Both the position numbers and the translations under genes were made by a program. Below are positions 33,761-46,299 of a stretch of 64,000 nt of DNA, piece after piece (positions within the stretch are counted from its first letter, which is position 1; each line of letters begins with the position of its first letter). Origin of the DNA: Perca fluviatilis (taxonomy: Eukaryota > Chordata > Actinopteri > Perciformes > Percidae); assembly GCF_010015445.1 (NCBI RefSeq), contig NC_053116.1:8956585-9020584 (forward strand), given 5' to 3'. The notes beneath the pieces are model-generated. The model saw only the letters and a list, made by a program, of their open reading frames with translations, searched no databases and was not told the DNA's origin.

Positions 33761-34941
33761 ATCTTATTTACTTCTGAGCATGGACAATAACGATAAAAGT
33801 GGTTAATTTTTTTGTTACGCGATGATTTTTAATAATAATGTATTTAAACAATATATATATATATTACAATAACTACTGCTGCTAGAATTTATATTTTTTG
33901 AGATTTGGTTTTCTTTAGAATTTGTCAAGTATATATTTGTCATTTGCAAAGTCATCTAATCAAAACACCAGCCTGGTGTTTTCCCCTCTGTATTCTGCCG
34001 GTAAATCATAAGCTGTCTTCTGGCTGTCTTAATTGTGCAAAAATAAAAATATGGGGCCAATTCTTCAGTAAAATACACTGGAGTATTTGGTATATTTAGG
34101 AGCACCTGAACGCAGCGTTATCATTGTTGTGCCACCACTGGCCGATTCTTTCGCCCTGAAAATGTTATTTATTTATTTAAAATGAATTACATTAGTACCT
34201 ACTTATATAAAACTTTAAGATGTAAACAACATTCGGCTCGGAGTGAGAGACATTTTAAGAATCTTACCTTACCCAAAGAACTTCTAAAATATCTTACCCA
34301 TGTTATTACCGTGTTTTCTTCGTTTCTAAAAAGCCTAGCAAGACCGTTAAGTTAAAGTTACCGCCACCTGTCGTATTGGAAGTCAAATGCAAAGGCCCAC
34401 AATGACCTAGCTTACTATGCACAGGCTACTAAAACTATTCGTTTGTTGAACCATATAAATAACATACTAACCGAAGTTGGTCTAAAAGTCAACTGTTAGC
34501 TAGCTAACGTTAGCTGTTATATTGTTTACAGAGTGGCTGCAACGTTGGCACATTTCAGAAAATAGCCCTAGCCCTTTCTGTGGTACCTGCAACGAGTAAA
34601 AGAATATTTCTTGTGTGAGAAGGTAAGCTTTCAGATGTAGCAATTTCTGTAGGGCACTTAACTATATATTAATATACTCTACCATCATTCAAGTAAGGGC
34701 AATTTACTGGGTTGTTGGGGTGAGTGAATGAGAATACCTCTTTTGTATGCCAAGAGAAGTCGTGCTAGTGTGAATAAGCCATGAAAGTGACTGACACACA
34801 GCTCCATTTTCAGTGGCAGGTCCTTAACTGCCTGATTGCCACTGTGAAGCTCAGGAATTTCCTTACGCTGACTTCCCTGCATGGCAAAGGCACAGGACTG
34901 ATTCCTTCCCTGCTGAAACAGCAAATCCTTGAGACAGAACA

Positions 34942-34942
<1 letters not shown>

Positions 34943-34979
<37 letters not shown>
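34943..34979. repeat. (AC)n microsatellite
   Basis: AC dinucleotides over 37 bp. Confidence 0.95.
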
Positions 34980-34984
<5 letters not shown>

Positions 34985-35581
34985 ACACAAACAATATGCA
35001 TGGCCTGCCCAAACGAATCTGACTAGTTGATTACTGCTGTATTTGAATTTGATTCTGTAAGGATTGTCCCCATAGGTTCAAATAAATGTATGGTAACAGT
35101 TTATGTCATATTAGTAGAAAAGTAATGTTTTCTCAGGGCATTTTGAAAAGTGATGACTCGGTCCAAAAAAGAAAGAAAGATACAGAGAGAGACATTTAAA
35201 AAGGAGATAATGAAATAAATAATTTGATCTGACCGAAAAGTGTGCAAATCATACGCACATAAATCCCCCCACAAACTCAGAGTACAGTTAAATGCACATC
35301 AAAGACCGCATTCACACAGTGACTCAAAGATGGGTTAATTAAAGGAAGACTTATGTCATCCCAGCCCACACTAGTGCAGAACAGACCAGTATGCTCTCTG
35401 CTTTGATCTAGACCGCATTTGTACAATCAAAAGAATTGTAAATCACGTTTTTCACTTTTCACACTTTGCAGCTTAAGAGGTTTTATGAGGGAGCAGTTTA
35501 GTCCCGTCAATATTACGCCTTATTTATGAGGAAACACTGCACCGACGCAGTGATGTTTACCATTACAATTGTTCTCAGTAA

Positions 35582-35790
35582 GACTGCAACTAGCAAATAT
35601 TTTAATTTAATTTAATAATTTTTTAGGTTAAAAGAAGAAAAGAAAAAAAATCAACATGTCAATATCAAGAACCACAAAAAGAAATCTAGACAAATTACTT
35701 CAATTATTAATCGATTAAAAAAAAGAAAAAGAAAAAAAGAATTCCGATTAATTTCGTGTCAATTGACTTATCGTTTGCAGCAATACCAAC
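35582..35790. repeat. Short internally deleted copy of the GCTGCAA MITE family
   Basis: Starts GACTGCAACTAGC and ends TTATCGTTTGCAGCAAT, with the family's ATTAATCGATTAAAA motif. The central portion is A-rich and shortened. Confidence 0.4.
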
Positions 35791-35999
35791 CTCAGCTGGT
35801 TGAGTACACCGCGTGCTGGGGGCTGTTTGTCAACCAGAGTAGGGGAAACGCTGTCTTTTGAAAACAATAAGCTCTTTTTTCATTTGTTGTACTCGGGGAA
35901 ACCAAGTATCATTTGGACATCCTGCGGTGCCAAGTCTTAATTTGTAGACTTGCTCCTCTCCTATTCATTGAGATGCCCGAGAATTCAGCGAGTGATGTA

Positions 36000-36640
36000 A
36001 TGTTCCTCTTTTCCCCCAATGAGACAAGGGCAACAATGGGGAGTGCCTCTGTCACATTATTTCCCCCCACCGAGGCACGCCAGCTGCTTACAGTTGCTTA
36101 ATGGCTACGAGCTGTCACAAGGCATCACAGCCCGCTGCCACACAGGAGCGGCAGATGCTTTAATTGCACAATGACTTGTAGGTTGTCAACAGCAATTATA
36201 CCAGGCTTCCACCTGAGGGCACCCAAAGAACACTGTCGACTCACTTCACCGGCAAGACACGAGCCTCAGAAGCTGGCTTCTGCCTTGCTTCTGTCCAGAC
36301 AAGAGCCACAGACGGATTCCAAGTCTCTCTCACTCTTTTTTTTTTTTCCTTCTTTCTTTTCTTTCTCTCAATGGTTTATCCATGTGCTGCAATAACCTGG
36401 GCAGGATTGTCAGACAGCAGGCTCAGGACCCCAAAAATCATATTTAGACATAAAATATTTATCTAGCTTTGTCACCTTAGGGCCCGCCGCTCACCGTGCT
36501 GCAGCAGGTCGCGGTGTGCCGAGTTTGAGTAATTTTGCTCATTATTAATTCATGTCCTTTTTTTTTCCTCCCCTTTTTGTGATTCAGGGGAGACTCATTC
36601 GCCGCTGCCAGCCCAGAGATTATCATTAAGAGGAGGCAAA
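36000..36640. promoter_or_regulatory. Candidate conserved non-coding block
   Basis: Largely repeat-free, apart from a T/C run near 36335-36365. Contains GCTTTAATTGCACAATGACT, a CATTATTAATTCATG block near 36540 and GATTATCATTAAGAGG near 36617. This composition resembles deeply conserved vertebrate enhancers. Inference only. Confidence 0.25.
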
Positions 36641-37076
36641 TAAAACGGTGAGTTCAAAGCTACGCTTGCAACATGCTTTCGGCCCACGTTTGTTCAAGTG
36701 TGTTGATAGTTTGTTATACTGTATACACGCTTCTGAGAAAACCCTGTTATGTGCTTTAGATTTGTGGTCCGTTCTATTTATAGAGTGCACGGAAATTATA
36801 ATCAAGCGACTCAGAAACCCAATGCACATAGGGACCTCTTGTTTGTGTCATGTCAAATTGAATGTGTAAAAGATGTCCCGAGCCCCTTGTTTGTTTTGAA
36901 CCATAAGACAAATTATACACACATGTATGAATTCCTTTGGTCAACAGCTGCCATCTCAGCATCAGATAGAACAGAGCCAAAGTCTGGGAACCATCACATG
37001 CCTCCAACACTCCCACTTGATCATGTAAAAAGACAGTGTACACAAGCGCGCACACACACACACAGCAGATCGCACA

Positions 37077-37109
<33 letters not shown>

Positions 37110-37755
37110 TGTAGCACAAGTGCAGCAGTGCTACACACAAGAGGCGCACATGCTCACACGCAAAACAGCGCTATGCTCTTTGTATCTGCCAACTGATGCA
37201 GATGATAGGGCTGCAGAAGAGTGCAGGCTAACCAGAGACTGGAGGGTACATGTGGCATCAGAGACAATCGCAGGCCATAGCCTTAGGAGCAGAATATTCT
37301 AGCCTAAGAAACATGCTTTGACATATGAAGACACATTTGTAGCGTTTTTTTTTTTTTATGTAGGATCACATTTTTGATTTTGTTAAGAATTCAGTTTTTG
37401 CCGACACAGAAGCGTGCACAATCGTTACTGTGGCCATAGCTGCAGGTTTGTAAAATGCAATTGCTACTTAGGAGAAATTAGCTTGTCTCCTTATTAAAAG
37501 TGCCTTTTTTTTTATTGTTTTTTTTTTAGTGACGTCTGCTTTTGGAAGGAAGGCACTGCAGGTGCCTTGCATTTTGCAGTCGTGTCAGCAGGGGGTGTCC
37601 AAAATCAGGCTAGAGAAAAGAGACCCTGTGCTTGTTTGAAGCAGCTTATAAGGCAGTGCTCCAGTTTGTAGTAGCTGACATTTTGGAACCAGTGGGTCAG
37701 CAAAATGGAGAAGCCATGGAGATGTATCAAAACCAGTGGAACTTTTGATTACAGG

Positions 37756-37756
<1 letters not shown>

Positions 37757-37793
<37 letters not shown>
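37757..37793. repeat. (TG)n microsatellite
   Basis: Uninterrupted TG dinucleotides over 37 bp. Two shorter CA arrays lie nearby at 37050-37064 and 37079-37107. Confidence 0.95.
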
Positions 37794-37795
<2 letters not shown>

Positions 37796-39582
37796 TTTAT
37801 CGCGACTGTTTGCTTTTCCACCTAGTGAGCCCTAATCGCGGTTCGCTGTGGAACTGACCGTTAGCGTCCTCGCACAAGTAGGTTTCAGGTGTTGCTTTCT
37901 ACTCCCAAGTAGGACAGAGCAGGAAAACGAAGCCCCGTGCCGAATATCTGGGCTTTAGATAGACCTACGCAGCCGAACGCAAAGATGCGCGTGACGTGCG
38001 AATGTGTGTTGTGTCAATTATGTCATGATGGAGGAGGGAATCTTGATAGTCAGACAGATAACAATGAGCCCCCTCCCCCCCCACACACACCTACACCTAC
38101 ACCTACGCCTACACCTAGAGACACACTCATGGATGCACACACGGCATCATCATCATCGTCACAGAGGGAGAAAGGCTCATAATTGGACAGAGGTGTCTGT
38201 AGATAATGAAGCCAGACCTCACACCTGCCAAACCTTGGGGATTTCACTTGACTGGCCACTTAAATCTTCCTCACTCTGCAGGTCTGGAGGGCAAGAGAGT
38301 GAGTAAGGAACTAATGGAAAAAAAAGCACGCGCTACAGGGAGGATCCCTGTCAGCATGAGTGTAGTGTGGACCCCCCCCTCCCACACACACACACACACA
38401 CACACCGCAGCTAACTCAGCCCCCACAGCTCATTCCATACAGCACCCACTTCACTTCACTGTAAATCCTCTGGTGTCAAGCATTTCAGACGGAAACCGGG
38501 GAAATGCTGCACCAGCTATTTTGTTTCAAACTCTCAAAACACTCGCTTCTCCCGAGTTGTCTTTGGTGACAGCAGCGTTGTGTGCGCGGCGGGGGGAAAA
38601 GCGCATCGTGCCGTCTTTTTAGCCGGGTGTCATTCGAAGTGTGCTGAAAGGGAAATCAGATTCAACGCTTCGACGGAGAACTACTTCTATTTGGAAAGTT
38701 TACCTGACAGTCGTCAGCGAAGGCGTTGACACCGGATCAGTCGTAGCAAAAAGCTACACCAATTAGGGATTGAGTTTACCCTGGCAAAGTCTTAACAATT
38801 GATGGGGAAACAAAATGGAATGTCTTTCTTCGTGACTCGATCCATAGATGAGGCCTGGGAATCACTGTCGTATAAATAAGGTATAGATATAGCACTAGAA
38901 GAGAAACTTCTATTCTATTCTATTGGATGAATACACAGACCTCAGTGAGATACAGCAGGGGGGGTATCACTCTTTGTTTGCTTGTCATGAAGTCAGCCAT
39001 GTCAGCTTTTACATACGTGGCTGTGTCTGCTGTCAAAAGGTTGTAGTGGTAAACGGTAAGAATCAATAACTTTGCAGTGCTTACAGACACAAACAGAGAC
39101 TGGTAGCTTTGCTTGTGGGTTAGCTGCATCCAGATTGGCCGCGGCACAGCTGTCATATTTTATTCTTCATTCTGCAGATATTGGCTTCAAAACGAAAAAA
39201 ACGTGGCGCTTGTCAAACTCTGCCGTCTTGCAGGAGGTTGTTTTGTGCCCCCCGCTGCTGGCCGAAAGTCAAGCCACGCTTTAACACTTTGACTTTAGAG
39301 CTAAAGCGAGATTACTTGGAGAACCTCAATCATGTGTCTCAGTGCTGAGAAATACGGACACAGAGACAATATTGATTCCTCATGGAGATCTCCATGCACA
39401 TTTTGTATACGCTGCAGCAGCACACAGTCACTCAGAGAAGTTGTTAGGTGTCAGTGAAACTGCACACAATGCACACAAGCTGGCAGATTTATAGCAGGAT
39501 AATGACAGAACGGCACAATATTCAATTGGGTGCAACATCGGAGTGAATTCTAAAATCATCTCCTTTTGACTGGGGCAAATGC

Positions 39583-39870
39583 AATTCAATTCAATTTTGT
39601 TTATAGTGTCAAATCACAACAGGAGTAATCTCAGGACACTTTACAGATAAGAGTAGGTCTAGATCATCCTTCTCCCGCCTCCCCCTCCCAAGAGCAAGCA
39701 TTTGGTGCCACAGTGGCGAGGAAAAACATCAAAAGGAGCCAGAAAAGCCAGCCCGGTTGTCGTAATCTTGGATACTTGCGGTTTAATTTTCCAATGTCCG
39801 GGCCAGGTGGGGAAGGTAAATGAGCCCAGGTGGCATCGCCCGGGCCCGTGATACCCAGGAGGGAAACCCT
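39583..39870 (+). repeat. Dispersed repeat shared with 3355-3480
   Basis: Shares AATTCAATTTT, ATAGT(A/G)TCAAATCA(T/C)AACA and GGACACTTTACAGATA, then GAGTAGGTCTAGA with the copy at 3.4 kb. It continues with an AAGAGCAAGCATTTGGTGCC block. Resembles a common teleost interspersed repeat. Confidence 0.5.
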
Positions 39871-40489
39871 CGCAATCAACAGCAACAGAAACCAGCATCC
39901 ATGGTGATGGATAGCGTCACATGTGCAGCTAGTGTCTGTGCTCTAAGTGCTGTGCATACACCGATAGCTCCCATCACCCTCTCTCCTGTGATAGATTATA
40001 GATGGACGGAAAGCCGGGCGCGAACGCAGCCAGATTTTTGGGATATGTGCTGTAACCGTAGACCCCGGATCACCATCTTTTTTACCAGCTTAAACTGCCC
40101 CAGGAAGACACTTTTAGTAGGTGGCCCAACGTTTGCTAACGTGGATCTTCTTTCCAAATTGCAACGATAAGCAACGCTGAAATGCGCCCCTGAAATGAAA
40201 TCACACGGAAACCGAAAGCTTATCAAGATGAAACTGTGCAATAATCCAAGAATCATCCATCACCATCCATCATGTATTTGTTTGCAGGAAACAGATTACA
40301 TGGATCTTAATTGAAATATTATTTTACCTTCATTTGAATTATTTATGCGACTGCTGACTAGATTCATACCTCAGAGAAAAACACGAACACATTATTTGAT
40401 GCAAGAATGTGTGTGTGTGTATTTGTGAGCATTTCTCATATATTATTCAAAGTGTAGAGTCAGAATATGGTCTTACGTGGCCATATGAA

Positions 40490-41230
40490 GGATATCAGAG
40501 GGCCTGTCTTTGATACAATTTACTTGAGATCCCCTGGCCAAAGCAGAGCTGTCCGTTGGCCTACCATCGCTAATGAGATCGGGGGGTAAAATTGAGAGTG
40601 GTGGGCTGGCTGTCATCCGCTAGGTGATGGTTTTAAGACTAAGCAGTGATACTTCATTAATTAACCTTCACATTCTATGTAGATCTGCTCATCAAGATGC
40701 AGTTAATTAAAGAAAGGTCATTGCAAGGGCTGCTGGGAAGCGGCATTAATACAATGGAGGGATGGCACTGCTTTGAGCGAGATAACACAGGGGAGGGGGC
40801 AGGGAGAAGGCGATCACCCAGCCACTAAAATGGCAGAAGACTTGCCAAAGCCAGTTTCTGAACTGTGGACCACCTTTTTGGTTCTTTTAAGTTGTTTTTG
40901 TTTTTATTTCTTAACATTTCTCTTTTTTTTCCTCTTTATATAAAGAAAGATACTGTTGAAACACTCTAATGGAAGAAGCCTCAGTAAAATATTCATTACA
41001 CTCAATCGACAGCATCTATCTTTTAGCATCTCAGTATAGTTTTTCTACTCTCTCCTTTTTTTTAATTTTTTTTTATTTTGCAGCTCTGTGTCTTCCCTGG
41101 CAATTTCTTGGGTGAATTCTACTTTCTCTGACCTTGCTCAGTGTAGTGGGGGGAAAACAAATGCCATTTTGAGTAAATAAAGGGCCAGGAGCTCAGCAGG
41201 ATATAAAATAGTTATGCATCAACTGTAAGT
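40490..41230. promoter_or_regulatory. Candidate conserved non-coding block
   Basis: Homeodomain-type sites cluster here: CTTCATTAATTAACC near 40651, CAGTTAATTAAAG near 40700, and CGGCATTAATACAATGG near 40741. GATCCCCTGGCCAAAGCAGA and TAATGAGATC also occur. No ORF or repeat-family match. Proposed as possible regulatory DNA of zfp64 or the next gene to the right. Confidence 0.3.
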
Positions 41231-41879
41231 GAAATCCACTTCTGGGTGGTGACTTATTCATTTTGATTTCTACCTATCTATCTACAGTATATGTCTATCT
41301 TTGTCACTGCCTGCTAAAGCACAGCTCCAGATGTGTAGCCTTGTTGTGGTAAGTGGATCAAGTAGATACTGTGTTTTGTCATAAAGACAAATGTGCCTAT
41401 TAGGCTCTTATCAATCAGGAAGTGATTGTTTTTGTGCAGGCCTGCATACTGGCATAAGGGCAGTACTTAGTATGAAGTAACGTGTCTATTGAATTCACCC
41501 TCAGCCAATCAAATAAGTGAGACCAGACTTAGTGTAACAAATGGCTTTTCATAATGTGTTTGCCAAGCCTTATTTTTTGATAATGCCAGTCTTCTCAGTA
41601 CTGTCTTGTTTGGAACATTGGCATCAGTTTTTCAAAATGTTGCTCTACTGCAAAATTGTAGCGGGACATCAGCGCCTCCCCGGTGTCCACTCAGTCCTCC
41701 TGCAGTCATCCCTGAGTGTCTTTTGGCATTGCTTCCGATGGCAGGTGTAGAGACAAACGAGGAAACGGTGTGCAGGCGCGCACGCGCGGTGCATCCAAGC
41801 GCGCACGCGCATGTGTGTGTGTATATGTGTGTGTGTATATATCCCTCCCACCCTGCCACGATACAGTAACTGCTGACCC

Positions 41880-42180
41880 CGGACACAGTGCCATTATGGC
41901 AGACGAGGCAGGGCTCCCTTGGCAGCGGCTGGGGCGGCTGGTTGCTAGGTGGAGAGACATTACCGCGGGCCTCTGCAATAATTTATCCTAAGAGCGCGGC
42001 GAGCCGTCATGTAGCCCCTGACAGAGAGCTGCAGTACTTTATCAGCCTGCCTGTAAATCAGCCATGTGTGGGTGCAGACGGCAACATTGTTTGATCTCTT
42101 TCAGACACTCTAATAATCTGCTCCCCTCTGATTGATACCTTCACACAACAAAGCACATTACACCAGCAAACCACAGCAGC
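41880..42180. promoter_or_regulatory. Candidate conserved non-coding block
   Basis: Contains GGTTGCTAGGTGGAGAGACA (an X-box/RFX-like half palindrome), CTGCAATAATTTATCC and CACTCTAATAATCTGC. Unique by inspection, non-coding, and bounded by alternating purine-pyrimidine repeats on both sides. Confidence 0.2.
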
Positions 42181-42230
42181 CAACAGTGTGTGAGTGTGTA
42201 CGTGCATGCGCTAATGCCTGTCTGTAAGAA

Positions 42231-42236
<6 letters not shown>

Positions 42237-42292
<56 letters not shown>
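42237..42292. repeat. (GT)n microsatellite
   Basis: Uninterrupted GT dinucleotides over 56 bp. Confidence 0.97.
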
Positions 42293-42293
<1 letters not shown>

Positions 42294-43890
42294 GTTTCTG
42301 GTGGTCATCAGTATCGCCAGTGGCCTGGGGAGGGAGAGGGAGGGGAAGAATGAGTCTTCTGCAGAAACACAGGGTCATTTGGAGTCTCTAAACCAATGAC
42401 AGGCTAACGGGTTCACAAAACGATCACTGGATGAAGGGAGGGGCAGGGAGGGAGGGAGAGAGAGAGAGGGGCAGTGCCACCAACCTCAACACAAGAAATA
42501 CAGCTAACGGATAAAGAGCGAATGGAGCACTAATTCTTTTCTTAAATGGTGGCTTAGTGGTTTAGATGCATGGAAACATATTTTATACGTAGACTAAACA
42601 TTTGATTCATGACTTACATATTGCACAAAGAAAAAGATTCCCTCCATTTTCTGTTGAAAGAGGAATTTAGCCCTGTTTTCAATTTCAGTATAGCCAATAT
42701 TTCCAACGCTTTGAAAACTACAGCAAATGTAGCTACACAACTCAATGCGTGTATCTTTTCTTTAAAATGCTGATTATTTTTTTTTTTTACTCCATTCATG
42801 GCCTTCTATCAAATCAAAGTGAATTGCATCCTTTTCCAAATTGCCTTACAACTCCTTGCTTGATATGGCTCATATACAAAGGAGAGCAATGTCCCGTCCA
42901 ACAATACCCATACCATTTGTGCCGCTCAGCTTCAGAATGTCATTGGTTTGAGTGTGACAGTAAAACATAGCTCTACCTTTTTTCTGCGGGTTGAATTGGA
43001 ACATGGCTTCCAATTATTCAGCTCCAAATTCAATAGCAATTTTCTGCTCAATGAAATAGTGGTTTCAATCTCTAGAGTAATGTCACTTTGGAGAGATTTT
43101 CAAAATGGCATGTCTGTGAGTGAATAGATGGACACGGGAGGATTCATTTTGCTTGAGGAAATGATAGTCTGCTGAAGCTTAGCATTTATTGACGGAGAGA
43201 ATGCCCCTTCAGATACTATAGAATCTACAGTGTGGGTGTAAGATGTAGTGTTTTTTTTTTTGCTTCGGTCATGGAATCCGTATAAAATGTCTAATTTCGA
43301 GCTTTTAGTCAGAATTTCTAAAAAGGATAAAACCATATGATTGCGTTGGGTCAGACGGAGCCCATTTTGCTTCAGTGCAGCATTAAAAGTAGCACTGAAC
43401 AATAAAAAAAAAATGCAATTATAAGTGTGTTTGTGTGTAATGTATCAGTAGCCCATCCAGGGCCCCATAATGAATGCAATGCAACGTGCGATCACTGAGC
43501 CGTGCGTATGCCCCGCTCAATGCATCTCTGAAAATAAACAGAGCAATGGAAATGGTTCTCATTAGTGTTGTTTTCATATTAAGTCCCTCAGACAAGGTTG
43601 ACAAACCCAGCTCCCTGTGCCAGGCTCCTCGGGGACCATCGCTTCAATACAGCTAGGGCAAACAACACCAGCCGATACCAACACCATTACCACCTCCTAT
43701 AGTTACTTATCCTCCCCTCCCTCCCCTCCCTCCCTCCCTGCGGAGTGCACTGTCTACACAGACCAGATAAAAATGCATTAAGATCTTCCAGCTGCATAGA
43801 GAAAGAGTCCTGCTTTCATTTATCACCATTGCTATTGGCCCTAAAAGGGACAAATGTCTGTTCTCCGTCTCTGTGCTATTAGAATCGGAG

Positions 43891-43892
<2 letters not shown>

Positions 43893-43971
<79 letters not shown>
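43893..43971. repeat. (GT)n microsatellite
   Basis: Uninterrupted GT dinucleotides over 79 bp. Confidence 0.98.
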
Positions 43972-43973
<2 letters not shown>

Positions 43974-44335
43974 ATGGAAGTTATTTTGTGCTCCAGAGAC
44001 GATCCACTGCGAGGCTGTTTAGCAGGAAGGGAACAGGTGTGCTGAGCTTCTGGCTTCCACCATGTGTTCCAGTTGTTTCATCTGCACCTGTTTCCCCAAG
44101 TCCTATATACGATGATCAAAACATTTCATTAACCATAAAGTGCTCTCGTTCGTACAGTATGCCGCACTATCTGCGCCTCTGAATGTTTCACAGTCACATA
44201 TTAACATGAAGTAATTCATTGATGTAACAGAGGTTATTGTGTCAAACATCATGTATGTAACCAGGAAAATATAGCCAAATATATAGCAAATTTGCAAATG
44301 GATTTAAACTACAGTGAAACCAGCTCATGAAAGCA

Positions 44336-44994
44336 TTAGTGCTGTCAATTAAACCCATTTTAACGGCGTACATTTTTTTTATCGCGAGATTAACGTTCTT
44401 TTTGGCCTAGCAAACTTTGTAGTTTTTTTCACATGCTGTTGCAACAACTAGTAACGTTAGAAAAACTACAACACCACACCGGATCTAGCTAGACCGGAAA
44501 CACAACAACAGGCACACCGCGCACACTTGTTTGGGCTGGCGAGCCGGCCAAAGAGTAGTAGGCTAACGTTACGTTTTGAGTGAATGGCGAGCGCGAGCCT
44601 CCGAAATGGATGCCCTTAAGATTCTGAATGGAAAGTTTACTTTTAAAAAGTTGCCAAATGGTTCCATTGACAAGACCAAAGTGATCTGTGGGTTTTGTCG
44701 TTGTGAACTGAGCTATCATCGCAGCACGTCCAGTCTGAAATGCCACTTGATGGCCGAACACACAGCTGATGCCAATTCTCCGCCCCCCCCTCGTCAAAGC
44801 CAGGCGACAAAAGCGCAAAGCAAGCCGATCCACTTTTCCATGTTGATAAGAGCATTAAAATGAGAAAAAATAATGGGACAAAAAGAATTCAAGGGACGTT
44901 TAGAATAAAATAAATGATGCGATTAATTGCGAGTTAACTATGACATTAATGCGATTAATCGCGATTAAATATTTTAATCGTTTGACAGCACTAA
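44336..44994. mobile_element. hAT-like element carrying a BED-finger fragment
   Basis: Ends TTAGTGCTGTCAA and TTGACAGCACTAA are inverted. AAAGCATT occurs at both margins (44330-44337 and 44995-45002), overlapping the termini by up to 2 bp. The subterminal regions contain GATTAATCGCGATTAA-type motifs. It encloses the short ORF at 44606-44863 and lacks any hAT catalytic domain, so it is non-autonomous. Confidence 0.75.
44606..44863 (+). pseudogene. Truncated hAT transposase N-terminus with BED zinc finger
   Basis: 85-codon ORF starting MDALKILNGKFTFKKL. It contains a BED-type finger: CGFC at residues 30-33 and a histidine pair in KCHLMAEH, with a conserved SSLKCHL core. A Pro-rich stretch follows, then a stop. 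Autonomous hAT transposases of the ZBED class are several hundred residues longer, with a catalytic domain and dimerisation region. None of that is present within the element, so this is a remnant or a first exon left behind by deletion. Whether it is transcribed is unknown. Confidence 0.65.
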
Positions 44995-45201
44995 AAAGCA
45001 TTGATGATTTTCTTAAAGAACAAGCTGTCTTACAACGTAGGCTATAGTATGTGCTTCAGAAAAGTACATTTCTTCTCAGTGAAATGTTTATCATGGCCAC
45101 AATCCGACAGTAACCACCATCTGACAGTAACCACAACCAACGAGTTTAAAGGCTAAAATCGCCCTGAGCTAAAGCAAAGATTCCTCGAACATCTGGTGTG
45201 T

Positions 45202-45585
45202 GGCTGCAGCTGCCGATTATTTTCATTATTCCTTAATCTGCACGGTAGTTTTTTGATTAATGGATTAAGAATGTCAGAAAAAAAGGGAAAAATGCCCACC
45301 AGAATTTCCTGAAGCCCAAAGTGATGTCTTTAAAGTGCTTGTTTTAACAGCACAGACTAACAGACTAACAGTCCAAAACCTAAAAACATTCAATTTACTG
45401 TCATATAAATAACTAAAAAGCAGCAAATCCTCACAGTTAAGTTGCAGGAGCCGGAGAATTGTTGACATTTTTGCTTAAAAAAAAAAAGAAATAAAAGAAA
45501 GTCCAAACAGTTAATCTATGATCAAAGTAGTTGCTGTTTAATTTACCGTGGCTCGGCTAATTGATTAATCAGCTAATCGTTTTGA
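45202..45585. repeat. Diverged MITE related to 26400-26675
   Basis: Contains GATTATTTTCATTATTCCTT, a CCAAAGTGATGTCTTTAAAG block and a CAATTTACTGTCATATAAAT block, and ends TAATTGATTAATCAGCTAAT. This is the same module order as the GCTGCAA-type family elsewhere in the window. Termini are eroded. Confidence 0.5.
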
Positions 45586-46299
45586 CTGTAATCTAGAGTC
45601 ATCACTGCCGTCTCACTGCTGGCTGCTGTCTCACTGCTGGCTGCTCATAGAGACCAATGTTATTTCTCCAGGTCGGAGGACGGCTCATTTTGAAGAAAAT
45701 GAGTTAGTAGCTCGTTGTTAACCTTACTACGTTAGGAAAGATGCATCGTTTGTGATTTAATAACATTTCGCTATAGAGTAATTGATCCCGGAAGTTGGAA
45801 TCTGTGAATATCTTTCTAACTTTGCTCACTTTTATGAAACCGAGGGCACGGCTTATGAATCCGTGCGTACAGTTTATGAAACCGAGGGAACGGATTTTTA
45901 TTCTGTGCGCACGGTTTAGTTTTTTTTTCTTCTCAGCTGACCCCAGGGGGGCTCCCTATGTATGTCCCTTACCGGCTAACGTATTTCAAGATGGCGCATG
46001 AATATAGAGCTTCTACCCCAGTTCATGCAAATGTAAAATTTCAAGCCAAAAGGAATACTTGGAATTGATGGTGGCGGTAAATATTCATGAAAAAGGACAA
46101 GTTTGGGAACGGGCAACACCGATTTTGATAATGAACAACTAAACACGATGATCAGGAAGTCACATTGAGATCGAAATATTTCGGCGCATGCTCTGCTGTG
46201 ACAACACTGACGTGGAAGTCTAGTAAGAAAATGGCAAAGATTTAAATAGGTTTTTATCTTTGTGGCCAAAATTGGGTTACTTGCATCTAAATGTGACCA

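Larger units (their letters stand above)
33761..36000. other. Gene-free sequence upstream of zfp64
   Basis: Repeat-poor near 33.8-34.7 kb. A 14-bp palindrome GTTAGCTAGCTAAC lies at 34495-34508, and a donor-like GAGAAGGTAAGC occurs near 34616-34627. An untranslated exon of a divergent transcript cannot be ruled out but is not supported by a coding frame. A CA array (34943) and a small MITE (35582) follow. Confidence 0.35.

Noticed and set aside
41716..41991. Small plus-strand ORF over the GC-rich tract
   Set aside because: Covers the alternating GC/TG tract. No conserved motif, and several overlapping frames are equally open.
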